Source: Allium sativum (Eukaryota; Streptophyta; Magnoliopsida; Asparagales; Amaryllidaceae). Taken from it: a stretch of DNA of 64,000 nt. The notes under the pieces were generated by a model. The model was not told the DNA's origin. It searched no databases and saw only the letters and a list, made by a program, of their open reading frames with translations. The DNA is taken from contig CM060922.1 in the NCBI GenBank assembly GCA_030737875.1, positions 300,877,456-300,941,455 of the forward strand. The letters run 5' to 3'. The position numbers and the translations under genes are program-made. This document shows, one piece after another, positions 1 to 10,096 of this stretch (the first letter of the stretch is position 1; each line of letters begins with the position of its first letter).

Positions 1-1280
1 TTTTCAATATAAATGTGTCAGTCCTAGATGGCATAGTACCTCATCCTACTATGTCGCCATATATAGGTTTACAATCAAATCTGTATTGTCGTATTGGAAA
101 TTAGGTTTCTATCATGAGTCGAGGCTAGGGATGGCTCCTCCCGATTTGAGACACTCTAGCAAATGCTTCAAGATCCCCCGTAGTGGACCCTTGGATCTTC
201 AAGGCCGGTGCACACATAGTTTAGTGGATTAGTTATTCCTGAACACACGTTTCCCGGTCCTATCGAACCTATCACTTGGCTAGTAGCGACCAATATCCGA
301 GGCGCCTCGCAATCCATCATCCACATAAGTAAAAATGTCTGGGCTCTATACCATGACACCATTTCTGGCTAGAAAGAAACATCGTGCACTCCCTGCAGTC
401 ACGATCCTGTTTTTGACTCATACCGGGGTGTGAGGTTCGCGAAGTAATGCTATACACAAAGCTATGCTAATTAAAGCTGTGCTTTGACCATCAACCACAA
501 GGCTTTGATTTTCAACAAAAGCCTTGATCATTTGCATCTTAGCATGCCATATTGACAATCCACACCATGCGACTGATGTTTATCAATATATAACCTCTAA
601 GCTCCTACGACTCAGAGAAGGGGGTTAAGCAAGAGAAAAAAAAGTTCTCCTCCACCAAACAGATATATATATTTAATAGAAATTGATCGACCCAGAATGA
701 AATCCAATGTCAGGCACACATCCATTTACAAGTCCATTCTGGGTCTGAACGAAACCGGAGACACTTTATTCCTCGTTCCATATGTCCAATACGGAAGAGA
801 GATCCTCACATGTCCGGACAATCAACAAGTACGTCCGGACAACTACCACTATAACCCCTTCCTAAGAGCTAACCAATTCAGGGCATCAGTAGTCATCCAT
901 TCGATGTGAAGATCGTCGGTCTTCAGCCACCGTCTTTAGTATCTTCGACTTTTAGCCGTCGCGTAATTATTTAAAATGAGATTTAACTTGGACTTTTCAA
1001 ATAATTATCGAATATATGTAATCCAAATCAGTTCTTTTCTTGGTCAAACTCAATTCAATTTTATAAATTAATGTCAAATGAATCTAACCGTCCATATTAC
1101 TTTATAAACCAAGGGAAATTGGTATATTTCCACTCCATATCGTTTATAATATTTTAAAATGATTTATCTCTATTTTTATTTATATAAAAATAGCCCATTT
1201 AATTCGAATGACGTTTCAGGTCATTACGCGACCTTGGCGCTGTTTCTATTCAGATTTGAATTACACATTTCTCAAAATCT

Positions 1281-1430
1281 AACCGTTGAATCTTAACAAA
1301 TTTAATATTGTTGGAAAGATCTTTTCAAAGTGAACCCAACGGTTCTAGTTTTGGGAAAATCCGACGGTCGGATCTCTCAATATAATCGTTCAAAATTACG
1401 ATTCTAAAATGCGAACTACCGCACGCAATT
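1281..1430 (-). repeat. Conserved LTR module with ATCCGACnGTCGGAT palindrome (copy F)
   Basis: This block recurs in all LTRs of the group on this strand. It has CCGTTG near its start and CCCAACGG about 60 bases on, forming separated inverted arms. A near-perfect palindrome (ATCCGAC, one base, GTCGGAT) follows, then a cgaactaccgc tail. Function unknown. It lies just upstream (plus orientation) of the AT microsatellite and minisatellite zone. Confidence 0.75.
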
Positions 1431-1441
1431 TGCTTTATTTT

Positions 1442-1473
1442 AATTTATATATATACATACATACATATATATA

Positions 1474-1509
<36 letters not shown>

Positions 1510-1511
1510 TA
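1442..1511. repeat. AT / ATGT microsatellite
   Basis: A run of TA dinucleotides sits between CATA and GTAT tetranucleotide runs, so the tract is largely self-complementary. It occupies the same slot as the AT tracts near 16241, 45895 and 52283 in other LTR copies. Confidence 0.9.
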
Positions 1512-1532
1512 ACTCGTTTTTATTTTATTTCA

Positions 1533-1965
1533 TGTAAATTTTGTACACTTCACATTCACGTTAAAAAGAATATTTTTAATAAGCAAAAATATTTCATTAC
1601 ACAAATTTTGTACGCTTCACTTACACATGTTAAAAAGAATATTTTTAATGAACAAACATATTTCATTACATGTACATTTTGTACGCTTCAAATACATATG
1701 TTAAAAAGAATATTTTTAATGAACAAACATATTTCATTACATGTAAATTTTGCACGCTTCAAATACACATGTTAAAAAGAATATTTTTAATGAATAAACA
1801 TATTTCATTATATGTAAATTTTGTACGCTTCAAATACACATGTTAAAAAGAATATGTTTAATGAACAAACATATTCCATTATATGTAAATTTTGTACGCT
1901 TCAAATACATATGTTAAAAAGAATATTTTTAATACACACAAGCATTCATTTCAACACATGACTTT
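1533..1965. repeat. 71-bp minisatellite, block 1 (copy F)
   Basis: About six degenerate copies contain gttaaaaagaatatttttaa and tacgcttca. The marker tacgcttca starts at 1611, 1682 and 1753, giving a unit of exactly 71 bp. The apparent open frames across it follow from the repeat and are not evidence of a gene. Confidence 0.9.
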
Positions 1966-2780
1966 TTAATTCGCTTCATTAACATGTTAAAAACAATATT
2001 TTTATCAAAACAAAAATATAATTCAACCTATGACTATTTTTATCACTTCATTAACATGTTAAAATGACGTTTTTATCTAACAAAATATAATTCAACATAT
2101 GATTGTTTCATTCTTCACTAACATGTTAAAGATGACATTTTTATCAAACAAAAATGTATTTCAACATATGTCTATTTTATTCATTTCGCATACATGATAA
2201 AAATGATATTTTTATCTAAGAAAAATGTATTTGAACATGTGTCTATTTTATTCATTTCACATACATGATAAAAATGATATTTTTATCCAACAAAAATGTA
2301 TTTCAACATGTGTCTATTTTATTCATTTCGCTTACATGATAAAAATGATACTTTTATCTAACAAAAATGTATTTCAACATGTGTCTATTTTATTCATTTC
2401 ACATACATGATAAAAATGGTATTTTTATCTAACTAAAATGTATTTCAACATGTGTCTATTTTATTCATTTCACATACATGATAAAAATGATATTTTTATC
2501 TAACAAAAATACAATTCAACATATGATTATTTTATTCTTTACTAACATGTTAAAGATGACATTTTTATCTAACAAAAATGTAATTCAACATATGATTTTT
2601 TTTATTACTTCATTAACATGTAAAAGATGACATTTTTATCTAACAAAAATATAATTCAACATATGATTCTTTTTATTACTTCATTAACATGTAAAAGATG
2701 ATATTTTTATCTAACAAAAATGTATTTCAACATGTGATTTTTTTTATTACTTCATCAGCATGTAAAAGATGACATTTTAA
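1966..2780. repeat. 71-bp minisatellite, block 2 (copy F)
   Basis: Repeats contain catgataaaaatgatattt and tgtctattttattcatttc. The marker tctatttta starts at 2171, 2242, 2313, 2384 and 2455, a 71-bp period. The core AAAATGATATTTTTAT is close to self-complementary, a property shared with the other LTR minisatellites here. Confidence 0.9.
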
Positions 2781-2879
2781 TTGGTTTTACGTCCAATAAA
2801 ATTTTGATTTTTATTATTAAAACATTTTATTTCAAACATGAATATTTTTAAGGATTCATACATAAGCTAAAAATCATAT

Positions 2880-3300
2880 TTTTTTTTTATCCAACTAATG
2901 AATATTTCATTTCATGATAATTTTATATATCGCATATATAATCTAAAAATCATATTTTTATCTAACTAATGAATATTCCATTTCATGAGAATTTTATATA
3001 TCCCATATATAATCTAAAAATCATATTTTTATCTAACTAATGAATATTCTATTTCATGAGAATTTTATATATCGCATATATAATCTAAAAATCAAATGTT
3101 TATCTAACTAATGAATATTCCATTTCATGAGAATTTTATATATCGCATATATAATCTAAAAATCATATTTTTATCTAACTAATGAATATTCCATTTCATG
3201 AGAATTTTATATATCGCATATATAATCTAAAAATCATATTTTTATCTAACTAATGAATATTCCATTTCATGAGAATTTTATATATCGCATATATAATCCA
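2880..3300. repeat. 71-bp minisatellite, block 3 (copy F)
   Basis: About six copies contain ctaatgaatattccatttc and atatatcgcatatataatc. The marker ctaatg starts at 2895, 2966 and 3037, a 71-bp period. Its sequence is unlike blocks 1 and 2, so three different 71-bp families lie next to each other. Confidence 0.9.
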
Positions 3301-3524
3301 TTTTCCATTTTCATGTGAGTTTAGAAATCTCATATAATAGGGTATGAGAAATACATCAAGACAACATGATGAACATTAGCATTAACATACAATGATAACA
3401 GTAAATTGATAACAAAGAGGCAACAACAAAAGACAACCAATAAACATGGCATAAACACCAAACAAAGCATCTACCATTATATTTCAATTTGCATTGATGT
3501 TGAAAAAGTTACATGACGTAAATC

Positions 3525-3538
3525 GTGAGATAACTCAC
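3525..3538 (-). promoter_or_regulatory. GTGAG-loop-CTCAC motif (copy F)
   Basis: On the sense (minus) strand the sequence reads AAGGTGAGTTATCTCAC: a perfect 5-bp stem with a 4-base loop, overlapping a good plant 5' splice-site consensus (AAG, GTGAGT). The same motif recurs at an equivalent place in the other LTRs. Whether it acts as a splice donor or as an RNA hairpin is inference. Confidence 0.5.
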
Positions 3539-4442
3539 CTTGCGTGGTTATGATGAATACAAGAAATAAGCGACCAATCTTAAGTAGCGAATTTGACAAA
3601 TTTGAAATTGAGAATCCTTTATTTTTGGGAAGGAGGATGGACAAAAATTTTAAGAAGAAGAGGATACCATGAAGTTTACGGAAGAGGAGGCTGATAAAGT
3701 TGACAAGAATTTAGGTTTACTTAATTTTTTTATGTGGAGAGGAGAAAGAAGGACTAAAATTTATAGAAAATAATCGTAGAGAAGAAAAAAAAGAATGAGG
3801 AAGGAAATTGAAAAGGATACGTGATTTATTCCTCACTTGTGTCTCTTCATATGTTGTATGTCACAAAGGAAATAAATTGGCTGAGGTGGCATATTTATTT
3901 CTCATTTAAATTTCAAAAGTAAGTCACAGTGAGAAAGAGAATAAACGGAAAGAAATGAATGCATAATTAATGAAAACAATGGAATAGAGAGAAAGGAGGC
4001 GGTGAATTTGAGGAAAGTAGAAAAGAAAGATGAAAGAAAAATAAATTTGCATTAAATGTGAATAGAGAAATGTTACCCATTATTTATTTATTTTTCCAAA
4101 AAAATATATTTAATAGGAAAACGTGACATTAATTGAGAAGTTGCAAGAGACAAAAATGGAACTGGGTAGAATAGGCGAAGAAAGAAATATCATGAGATAT
4201 TTAGGAAAGGGTAATTAAAAAGGAATGCGTCAATTTTGACGGAGTGGAATAGTGTAGTATTAAGGAAGTAATCAGGAGGACACTGAAAATGAATACAGCT
4301 ATTCACATTTCAAAATAAATTAATTAACGAACGTTACATCTTGAATAGACAAGGAAAGTATTAAAACAGATAGCTAAAGATATACATATGTATGTTGTCA
4401 TAATTTATTTCATTTAGAATCTACAAATTATTTTAACTCAAC

Positions 4443-4659
4443 CACTATTTCACCGGATCAATTGGACGATATCGAGGTTAAACCTGAGGCGGTTGGGAAC
4501 CGCAGGTCTATGTGTATTGTTGGGAACGATACGTAGCAGCTTCGAAGGAAGGGGGTGAAACTAGTCAAGGTTCAGTGGGGTGATGATGAGGAAGACTGTA
4601 CTTGGGAAACAGAGGAGAACATAAGGATGAAGTATCCAGAACTCTTTGCCTCATGCTAG
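4443..4659 (+). pseudogene. 3' end of Tekay-type chromovirus pol: chromodomain remnant
   Basis: The frame ending at the TAG of 4657-4659 encodes the end of a chromodomain-like segment: KLVKVQW, then TWETEENIRMKYPELF just before the stop. Chromodomains at the C-terminus of integrase are typical of plant chromoviruses and are thought to guide integration. An in-frame TAG interrupts the frame just before QLRRKG (about 4534). Everything upstream (gag, protease, RT, RNase H, integrase core) is missing: the fragment abuts truncated LTR F at about 4442. It is followed within 125 bases by a polypurine tract and an LTR, as expected for the 3' end of pol. It is a non-functional relic. The Tekay assignment rests on the chromodomain and the motif upstream of the PPT. 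Confidence 0.75.
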
Positions 4660-4749
4660 GATAAGCTTGTTGTGTTGTTTTGTATGTTTTATTGTTGTGT
4701 TAATGATTGGTAGGCATGCGGGATCCTTTGTATGTTTTGGATTAAGGAA

Positions 4750-4782
4750 TTTCGGGGACGAAATTTCTTAAGGAGGGGAGAA
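4750..4782 (+). promoter_or_regulatory. Conserved TTTCGGGGACGAAA motif and polypurine tract of the chromovirus
   Basis: TTTCGGGGACGAAA (4750-4763) is followed by AAGGAGGGGAGAA and then directly by the LTR start TGTAACGACCC. The purine tract primes plus-strand DNA synthesis in LTR retrotransposons. A similar motif just before the PPT is, to my knowledge, typical of Tekay/Del elements. The same motif occurs in the internal domains of elements A and B. Confidence 0.85.
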
Positions 4783-5413
4783 TGTAACGACCCGCATTCT
4801 ACGAATCGGAGGATCATAGAATATTTATTTCTTTCTCGTAAGGAGTCATATGGTCGTGTGACATTAGGGGACAACTATTGGGGTCATTTCCCATGTTCAT
4901 GATTTTTGCCATTTTTGAATGACCGTTTTGCCCCTAGCTGATCTTGTTTTGGCCATAACTTTTGATTGAAAAGGAGTTTTGACCTGAAACCACTTCCATT
5001 AGATCCAGATGATGATTTACCTTTCCGTAGAGTGGTTTTATGTGAAAAACGGACTTACCGTTCGGGAGATATGGACGAATTAATGTTTAGAAGGTGAAAA
5101 ACTGCTTAACCGGGCCAAATGAGGTGATTAGTGAATGGGCCCATAACCCATTTTGGGATTAGGGTTATGGGGAGTCTGAAATGAGTTAGGTTTTCATTCT
5201 ATTTCAGTTTTCTAGCCGCCATTTACCTCTTAGAAACCTAACCATGGCCTCCACCTTCTAATTTCATCCCAAATCGCTCTCTAATTAAGGTTTAAGCTTA
5301 GCAACATCAAATCAAGGAGAAATAGCACCATTTCAGAGTTAGAGTCGCTGTTAGATATTGATATTCGCCCAAATCGGAGGAGTTTCAGTTTTGATAATTT
5401 ATTTGTGGCCAAG

Positions 5414-5438
5414 GTGAGTGATTTGCATAGTTCCTCAC
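5414..5438 (+). promoter_or_regulatory. GTGAGT motif in chromovirus LTR
   Basis: CCAAGGTGAGTG matches a plant 5' splice site. A CTCAC follows 15 bases later, so the hairpin form is weaker than in the giant LTRs. The position, downstream of a leader-like stretch, corresponds to the motif in LTRs B, C, D, E and F. Confidence 0.4.
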
Positions 5439-6399
5439 TAATTATGGTTAATTAACGGTAATTAGTGTTAATTAGCGAATTTAAGCATAATTAAATTCTG
5501 GAAAAATGTTTAGAAATTCTTAAACACCGTTTTAGACCTCTGTTGGAAGTTTGGGTTAATTTGGTTAAGTTTTGCTAATCCTATCGTTAGATTTGCTTAA
5601 ACATGCTTAAGGGGAAAATATGGATTTTGGGTAGGTTTGATCCATTTTGACATACCAAATTGTTGTTTTGGTGTTTATGGTCAATTTTATATGTTGCTAT
5701 GACTGTATGGTATGCTTTGTGATTGATTAAAATAGTTAGAATAGTTGAAAACGCCGTCGTATGGCGTAAAACAGTCGTAGGAGGAGTTACAGGAATTTGA
5801 CCCGAACTGGATCGGATCGGTGGAGGCCGACCCGACCCGCCCGTGAAGAACCCCCTTCCCACGAATTGCTGGTGGAACCAAGAAGCTTGATGGCGACGAC
5901 CTGACCCGTTCCTGCTCAAGTACCATGAATGGATCAGCTGAAGGACGAGTACCACAACCCGACCCGGAGAGGTTGCCACGAACCACTGATGGACCTCCGA
6001 CCCGAACCGCTCGTGACAAGGAAACCACGAACCGATGCTTGGAGCCACGACCTGGAGTCACGATCCGAAGCAATGAAGGGACACGACCCGAACCCAATGG
6101 GTGTCCACGACCCGATCCAATGGAAGGAGAACGAACTGAAACGCAGTGGACTGGAGCCCACGATCCGAACCAGAATGGTGACTGCGAACCAAACCAAGAA
6201 GCTTGGACGCGAGGCATGATTTATGAACAAATAAAGACCGATCCGGATGATGACCAAACCCCGAGATGCAAAGGTAGTCAAAATGGGTAGCAGAACTCAG
6301 GATCCAGTTGGTTCCCAACAAGTTAACTTCATGATTAGACTTTGCTGCGGGACGTATGCAAAGGGGTTATCGACGTCTATAGCTTTGATTCACCACTGA

Positions 6400-6610
6400 G
6401 AGACGAATATTGTCTACGGATCAGTGCAGTGAAGTCATCATGGCTTCATGGGGCAGAGTGATCATAGTATGGCTATGAGCCAGTGCAGTGGAGTTGTTAT
6501 GACTCCATGGGGGCAGAGTGGACATAGCAAAGGATTAGTGGCTATTGATCAGTGTAGTGGAGTCACTGTGACTCCATGGGGTAGAGTGATCATAGCAAGA
6601 ATTTGGGTGA
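6400..6610 (+). repeat. Three tandem ~60-68-bp repeats in chromovirus LTR
   Basis: Copies begin near 6421, 6481 and 6549 with cagtg(c/t)agtg(a/g)agt and contain gactccatgggg and agagtgatcatagcaa. The units are imperfect. Function unknown. Confidence 0.7.
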
Positions 6611-7354
6611 TCAAAGCGGTGGATATCGTATGCTTTATGCACTGAGTGTGAGATGTGAGGATGGTTGCTATGCTTGATTGTTTGCCATCACTATGACATG
6701 CACACCCCCACCCCCATATCCTTTACACCATATGTTAGTCGCACCTTAGAATATTGTACGGTATATTGTGCTAACTCTTTGGTTGCAGGTCCAGGTTCAG
6801 GTATGGTTTAGTATACCTGTTATTGTTCTGTTTTGTTGCTTATCGCTCATACCAGACTTTTTTCTGACCCAGAGTTTTATATCTCTTCTTATTACTCTAG
6901 GTGCTCCTAAACAAGCAGACTAGAGACAGGTTAGCTGGTTATGCGTGAGTAGCTGATCCGGAGACGAGCTGGAGGCTCCTACATATTATCTACATATATT
7001 ATCCCTATGTTGTTGATGGTCACTGTTTTGGGCATTAGTAGTGTACCTTTCCTTTCTTTTGCTTTAGAGACAGTATTTTGAAGTTGTAATAATGGTTATG
7101 GATCATAAGCTGTATTTTGGATTTCTGTTGCTATGATGATTATGGTTTAGTTTTCAGGTTATGCACTGTCTCGCATGTTTTATGTCAAGTATGTTATTAT
7201 TATATTTTATTCCATGCGCTGTGAGACATTCTACAGGTTCCTTGTTACTTCAAATTCCTTTCTTTTCCTTTCTTTGGCGACCATCCCGTGCTAGTCGGGC
7301 ATTTGTACAGCGCACTTTCATTGGAAATGTCGGCTGGTGCGGGGCGGGCCATCA

Positions 7355-8697
7355 GATCACCTACCTAATAATAAACAACAATTTCGAAAAGAAAGTATGC
7401 GCGGGTAGGTGTTTTGGGTATCGGAAATTCCAACGAGAATGGTGAACGTGGATTGTGATTTAGGGTATCAAAATACCAACGAGAAAATAAAAATGAATTC
7501 AAACCGCTCTCTTCTTTTCTCAGTAAACAAATTCTGTTCTCAGTAAACAAATACTGCACTCAATGCCTCTAGCTAGTTCAAAATCAGATTTGGTAACGGA
7601 TCTCGAATCGGTTCAAAATCTCAAATCAGATTTGCGAGCAGATTGGAATCTCAACCAAGTGGGGTGCGAAAGAAGTACGGGTTTTATTGAAGAGTTGCGG
7701 TTGTAGAAGAGTTTGCGGTAGGATTTGGTTGTTGCCTGACGAGGAATTCGAACGAGGGATTTTGAAGTTCTTGTAGATGGTGCAGTTGTTGCCTGAATTC
7801 GAGCTGTTGTAGATGGTGTATGCAGGTGTTTAGTGGAAGGGAGAGTAGGGGTTTGTTTGTTTGTTTCAGGAGATTTGATGGATGGCTTTGGTTTAAGGGT
7901 GAACTGAAATTTGACGTTGAAGGAGAGGTTAGTCTGAATGTGTCTTGGAGAGGAAGGTGCCAGCGACAGTTTGGGCAATTTTGAAATGCAATGCAGTTTT
8001 GAATTTGAGGGCGGATGGCGGTGAGTAGCGTCAGAACTGGTGAATGATGTAGAGAGTGTATACTAGTTTTGGAGTGGGGTTTATTGCAGCAGTGGAGATC
8101 GGCTTGATGAAGTTTATGAAGTGTGGACTTGGTTTGAGGAAAGAGATGAAGTTTGTTGGTGGATTTGCTGTATTGATGTGGTCTGAAGTTATATAAGGTA
8201 GTTCGTTGATGGGAGAAGATTGCAGAGTGGCAAGGGGGCCTTACGGTTTGAAAATGTGAGGATGATTGGAACGTGGAAGTCGTTTGTGGTTGTACGTTTG
8301 TATGTGAATGTGAATTGCACTCAATGTTGTATGGTGAATGATGAGGGTGCTCGGCTTAAGAACAAAAGCAAGAGAAACAGAAAAGGAAAACAAGATTATT
8401 ATTTTTCAATTGTAAAAGAATTTTTTTTGAAAAGAAATCAGTAAGGGAAAGAGATCGAAAAAGAAAGGCCAGGAACTTGTATTGAAAATGGGAAAGAAAT
8501 TAAAAACAAAAGGCAACTGTTTTTTTCTTAATTAGAAGATTGTAGTATCAATAATTTAATACCAAATCAACTCAACAAGAATTTTCTTCTATATATGAAA
8601 GAACTAAAAAGGAATAAAAAAATATTTCTGTGTTTTTTTAATGGAAAAATAAGAAAACATAAATATAACCCGAAGGGTTTACTAATAAAAATTATTT
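7355..8697. other. Unrecognised sequence, probably leader/internal relic of the 8724-9878 element
   Basis: It lies on the internal side of the tRNA-Asp-like primer site, so it should be the 5' internal part of a minus-strand LTR element truncated at about 7355. A minus-strand open frame at 7613-7978 is Pro/Thr/Ser/Lys-rich and matches no family I recognise. It may be chance. No RT, integrase or gag motifs were found. Confidence 0.4.
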
Positions 8698-8718
8698 TGA
8701 TCCTCAGCAACGACGCCA
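8698..8718 (-). promoter_or_regulatory. tRNA-Asp-like primer-binding site
   Basis: On the minus strand the sequence is TGGCGTCGTTGCTGAGGATC. It resembles the TGGCGCCGTTGCCGGGGATC type used by several plant gypsy elements, with three changes. It lies five bases from the LTR end at 8724, the expected geometry. Confidence 0.65.
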
Positions 8719-8723
8719 AAATT

Positions 8724-9878
8724 TGTTTGCGAACAAATTAACAACTGTAAACAATTGTTTAATTCGTTCGACTTTCCTAAACAACAAGGGATATTGTAAA
8801 GGGTGTCGAACTCTAGAACCAAAAATTATTTTACTAATAAATCCAATCAAGTTATTCCAAAATTTTGATTGTTTGAAAATAAACAGAAAGAGAGTTTTTA
8901 ATAAAAGAAAGCAATTAGGGAGCAATGACATAAACTAGATTAACATGAATTAATAACCAAACAGATTGATACAGATCTAATTCATGTGTCTGTTCCAAAC
9001 ATGAATTAACGATAATTAGGTTTCTAAAAACAAATATGTGAATAACGACAAGTATAGCCTATGCAAGAGTTAGACTCTTAAACAACCATAGGCTATCAGA
9101 ACAGATTCGCTATTTTATTTCTAAAACCCTAAAAATAGATCTAAATCTGATGAGCATTAGATCGAACTCGAATATACCCTGTGAAGGAGGATAGCTCTTA
9201 AACGACACATAATATGAAAGTTTAGATCTAACCCTTGGTTCAGATCTAGATCTATATACATGAAGTCCTAATCTCTTTGGCTATGTGATTCATATTGAAT
9301 CTAATCCAAGCGTCATCACCCCTTGATTAAAGGAGATTAGCTAGACATAGCTCGACGAGAAGAGAGAGAAAAGAAAATAAACAACATAAACATAAATAAA
9401 ATAAAATAATAACTATGAAGAGAAGGAGAAAAATTTTATTCCAAGAGAAGTTATGCAGAATAAAACCCAATGTCATTACAAATGAAGGAGATACAATGTA
9501 TTTATAGCTGATATGACAAAGACTAATTGGCTAATTACACAATGTGGGACTAAAGATTTAGCCCAAATAACACATAACGAGTATGAACGCAGTTATAGAG
9601 TGAGAGGCCATGCAAATGAGCCAATGTGAACGCAACATGAGTCTTCAGTAAGCCAAATCTACCTAACTGAACTCTATTTGCAACCATTTTTCAAGCTTTA
9701 AACTCTTCAAGTTTTAATAATTTCAAACTTCACTCTTTTTTAGCAAATTCTTCATATTTTATCCATCAAACGCTTTAAACCATGCTTTTTATCACCAATC
9801 TGAAAACACAGCTATAAATACACAATATCATTTATTTTAAAGGGAAAACAAGATAAATAAGTGGATAAAATATACACA
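8724..9878 (-). mobile_element. LTR of a minus-strand element with tRNA-Asp-like primer site
   Basis: On the minus strand the segment begins TGTGTATA (9878) and ends CGCAAACA (8724), with TG...CA termini and a primer site just beyond. It contains a TATA box at 9499-9507 in the matching direction. It is about 1.15 kb long. The second LTR and nearly all of the internal domain are missing. On the right it joins a copia RNase H remnant. No target-site duplication can be identified. Confidence 0.6.
9499..9507 (-). promoter_or_regulatory. TATA box of the 8724-9878 LTR
   Basis: CTATAAATA on the minus strand, followed by a short leader-like stretch. The orientation agrees with the primer site and LTR termini. 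Confidence 0.55.
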
Positions 9879-9889
9879 TTTACGTAATT

Positions 9890-10096
9890 ATGGAGCCTGA
9901 GATGATAGCACTAGCCACAGCTAGTGAAGAAGTAGAGTACTTGAGAAATCTGCTAGCTGATATTCCCTTATGGGAAAAACTGATACCACCTTTGTTGATC
10001 CTTTGTGATAGTATCGTGGCTATTGCAAAAGTTCGGAACCACTATTATAATGGATGACATATACATTGTAAGCACAGTACCGTTAGAGAGATACTT
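9890..10096 (+). pseudogene. Ty1/copia RNase H remnant
   Basis: From 9890 the frame reads an RNase H C-terminal half typical of copia polyproteins: ...EEVEYLRNLLADIPLW, then LILCDSIVAIAKV (the CDS-AIA motif) and NHYYNG. A TGA at 10055-10057 replaces the expected KSR, after which HIHCKHSTVREIL continues in frame. Upstream RT and integrase are absent: the fragment starts at the LTR junction near 9879. It stops at about 10096, where truncated giant LTR C begins. This is a dead relic bounded on both sides by other elements. The identity is clear from the motif spacing, but no lineage can be assigned. Confidence 0.85.

Larger units (their letters stand above)
1..4442 (-). mobile_element. Truncated giant LTR (copy F) of the B family
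   Basis: The sequence runs parallel to element B: the stretch from position 1 matches B LTR1 from about 14900, and the end near 4400 matches about 25600. Shared blocks include the palindromic module at 1281-1430, an AT microsatellite, minisatellites and the AG-rich U3-like part at 3830-4100. The sense strand, judged by the primer site of intact relatives, is minus. The left end lies outside the window. The right end stops at about 4442, where chromovirus sequence begins. No coding sequence for a retrotransposon protein is visible. Its minisatellites differ in sequence from those of B although they sit in the same place. Confidence 0.8.
4783..7354 (+). mobile_element. 3' LTR of Tekay-type chromovirus
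   Basis: It starts TGTAACGACCCGC directly after the polypurine tract. The right end is set at about 7354 because the sequence parallels the end of solo LTR E (GGGC before the terminus) and changes character there. The expected ...TTACA end is not present, so the last bases are diverged or lost. A GC-rich stretch at 5780-6290 is full of CGACCCGA words, which keeps several frames open at once. I see no protein family there. A phrase resembling tgacccagagttt near 6870 is shared with LTR E, linking the two families. The LTR is about 2.6 kb, less than half the length of the giant LTRs. Confidence 0.7.

Noticed and set aside
697..909. 70-codon frame starting MKSNVRHTSIYKS, also seen at 33955-34167 and in part at 11489
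   Set aside because: It is on the antisense strand of the LTR. The B1 copy (15594 on) stops early and copy D lacks the ATG, so conservation is of the DNA module and not of a protein.
5587..6290. Several overlapping open frames on both strands
   Set aside because: GC-rich CGACCCGA-type repeats lack stop codons in many frames. No frame shows a recognisable domain and the zone lies inside an LTR.
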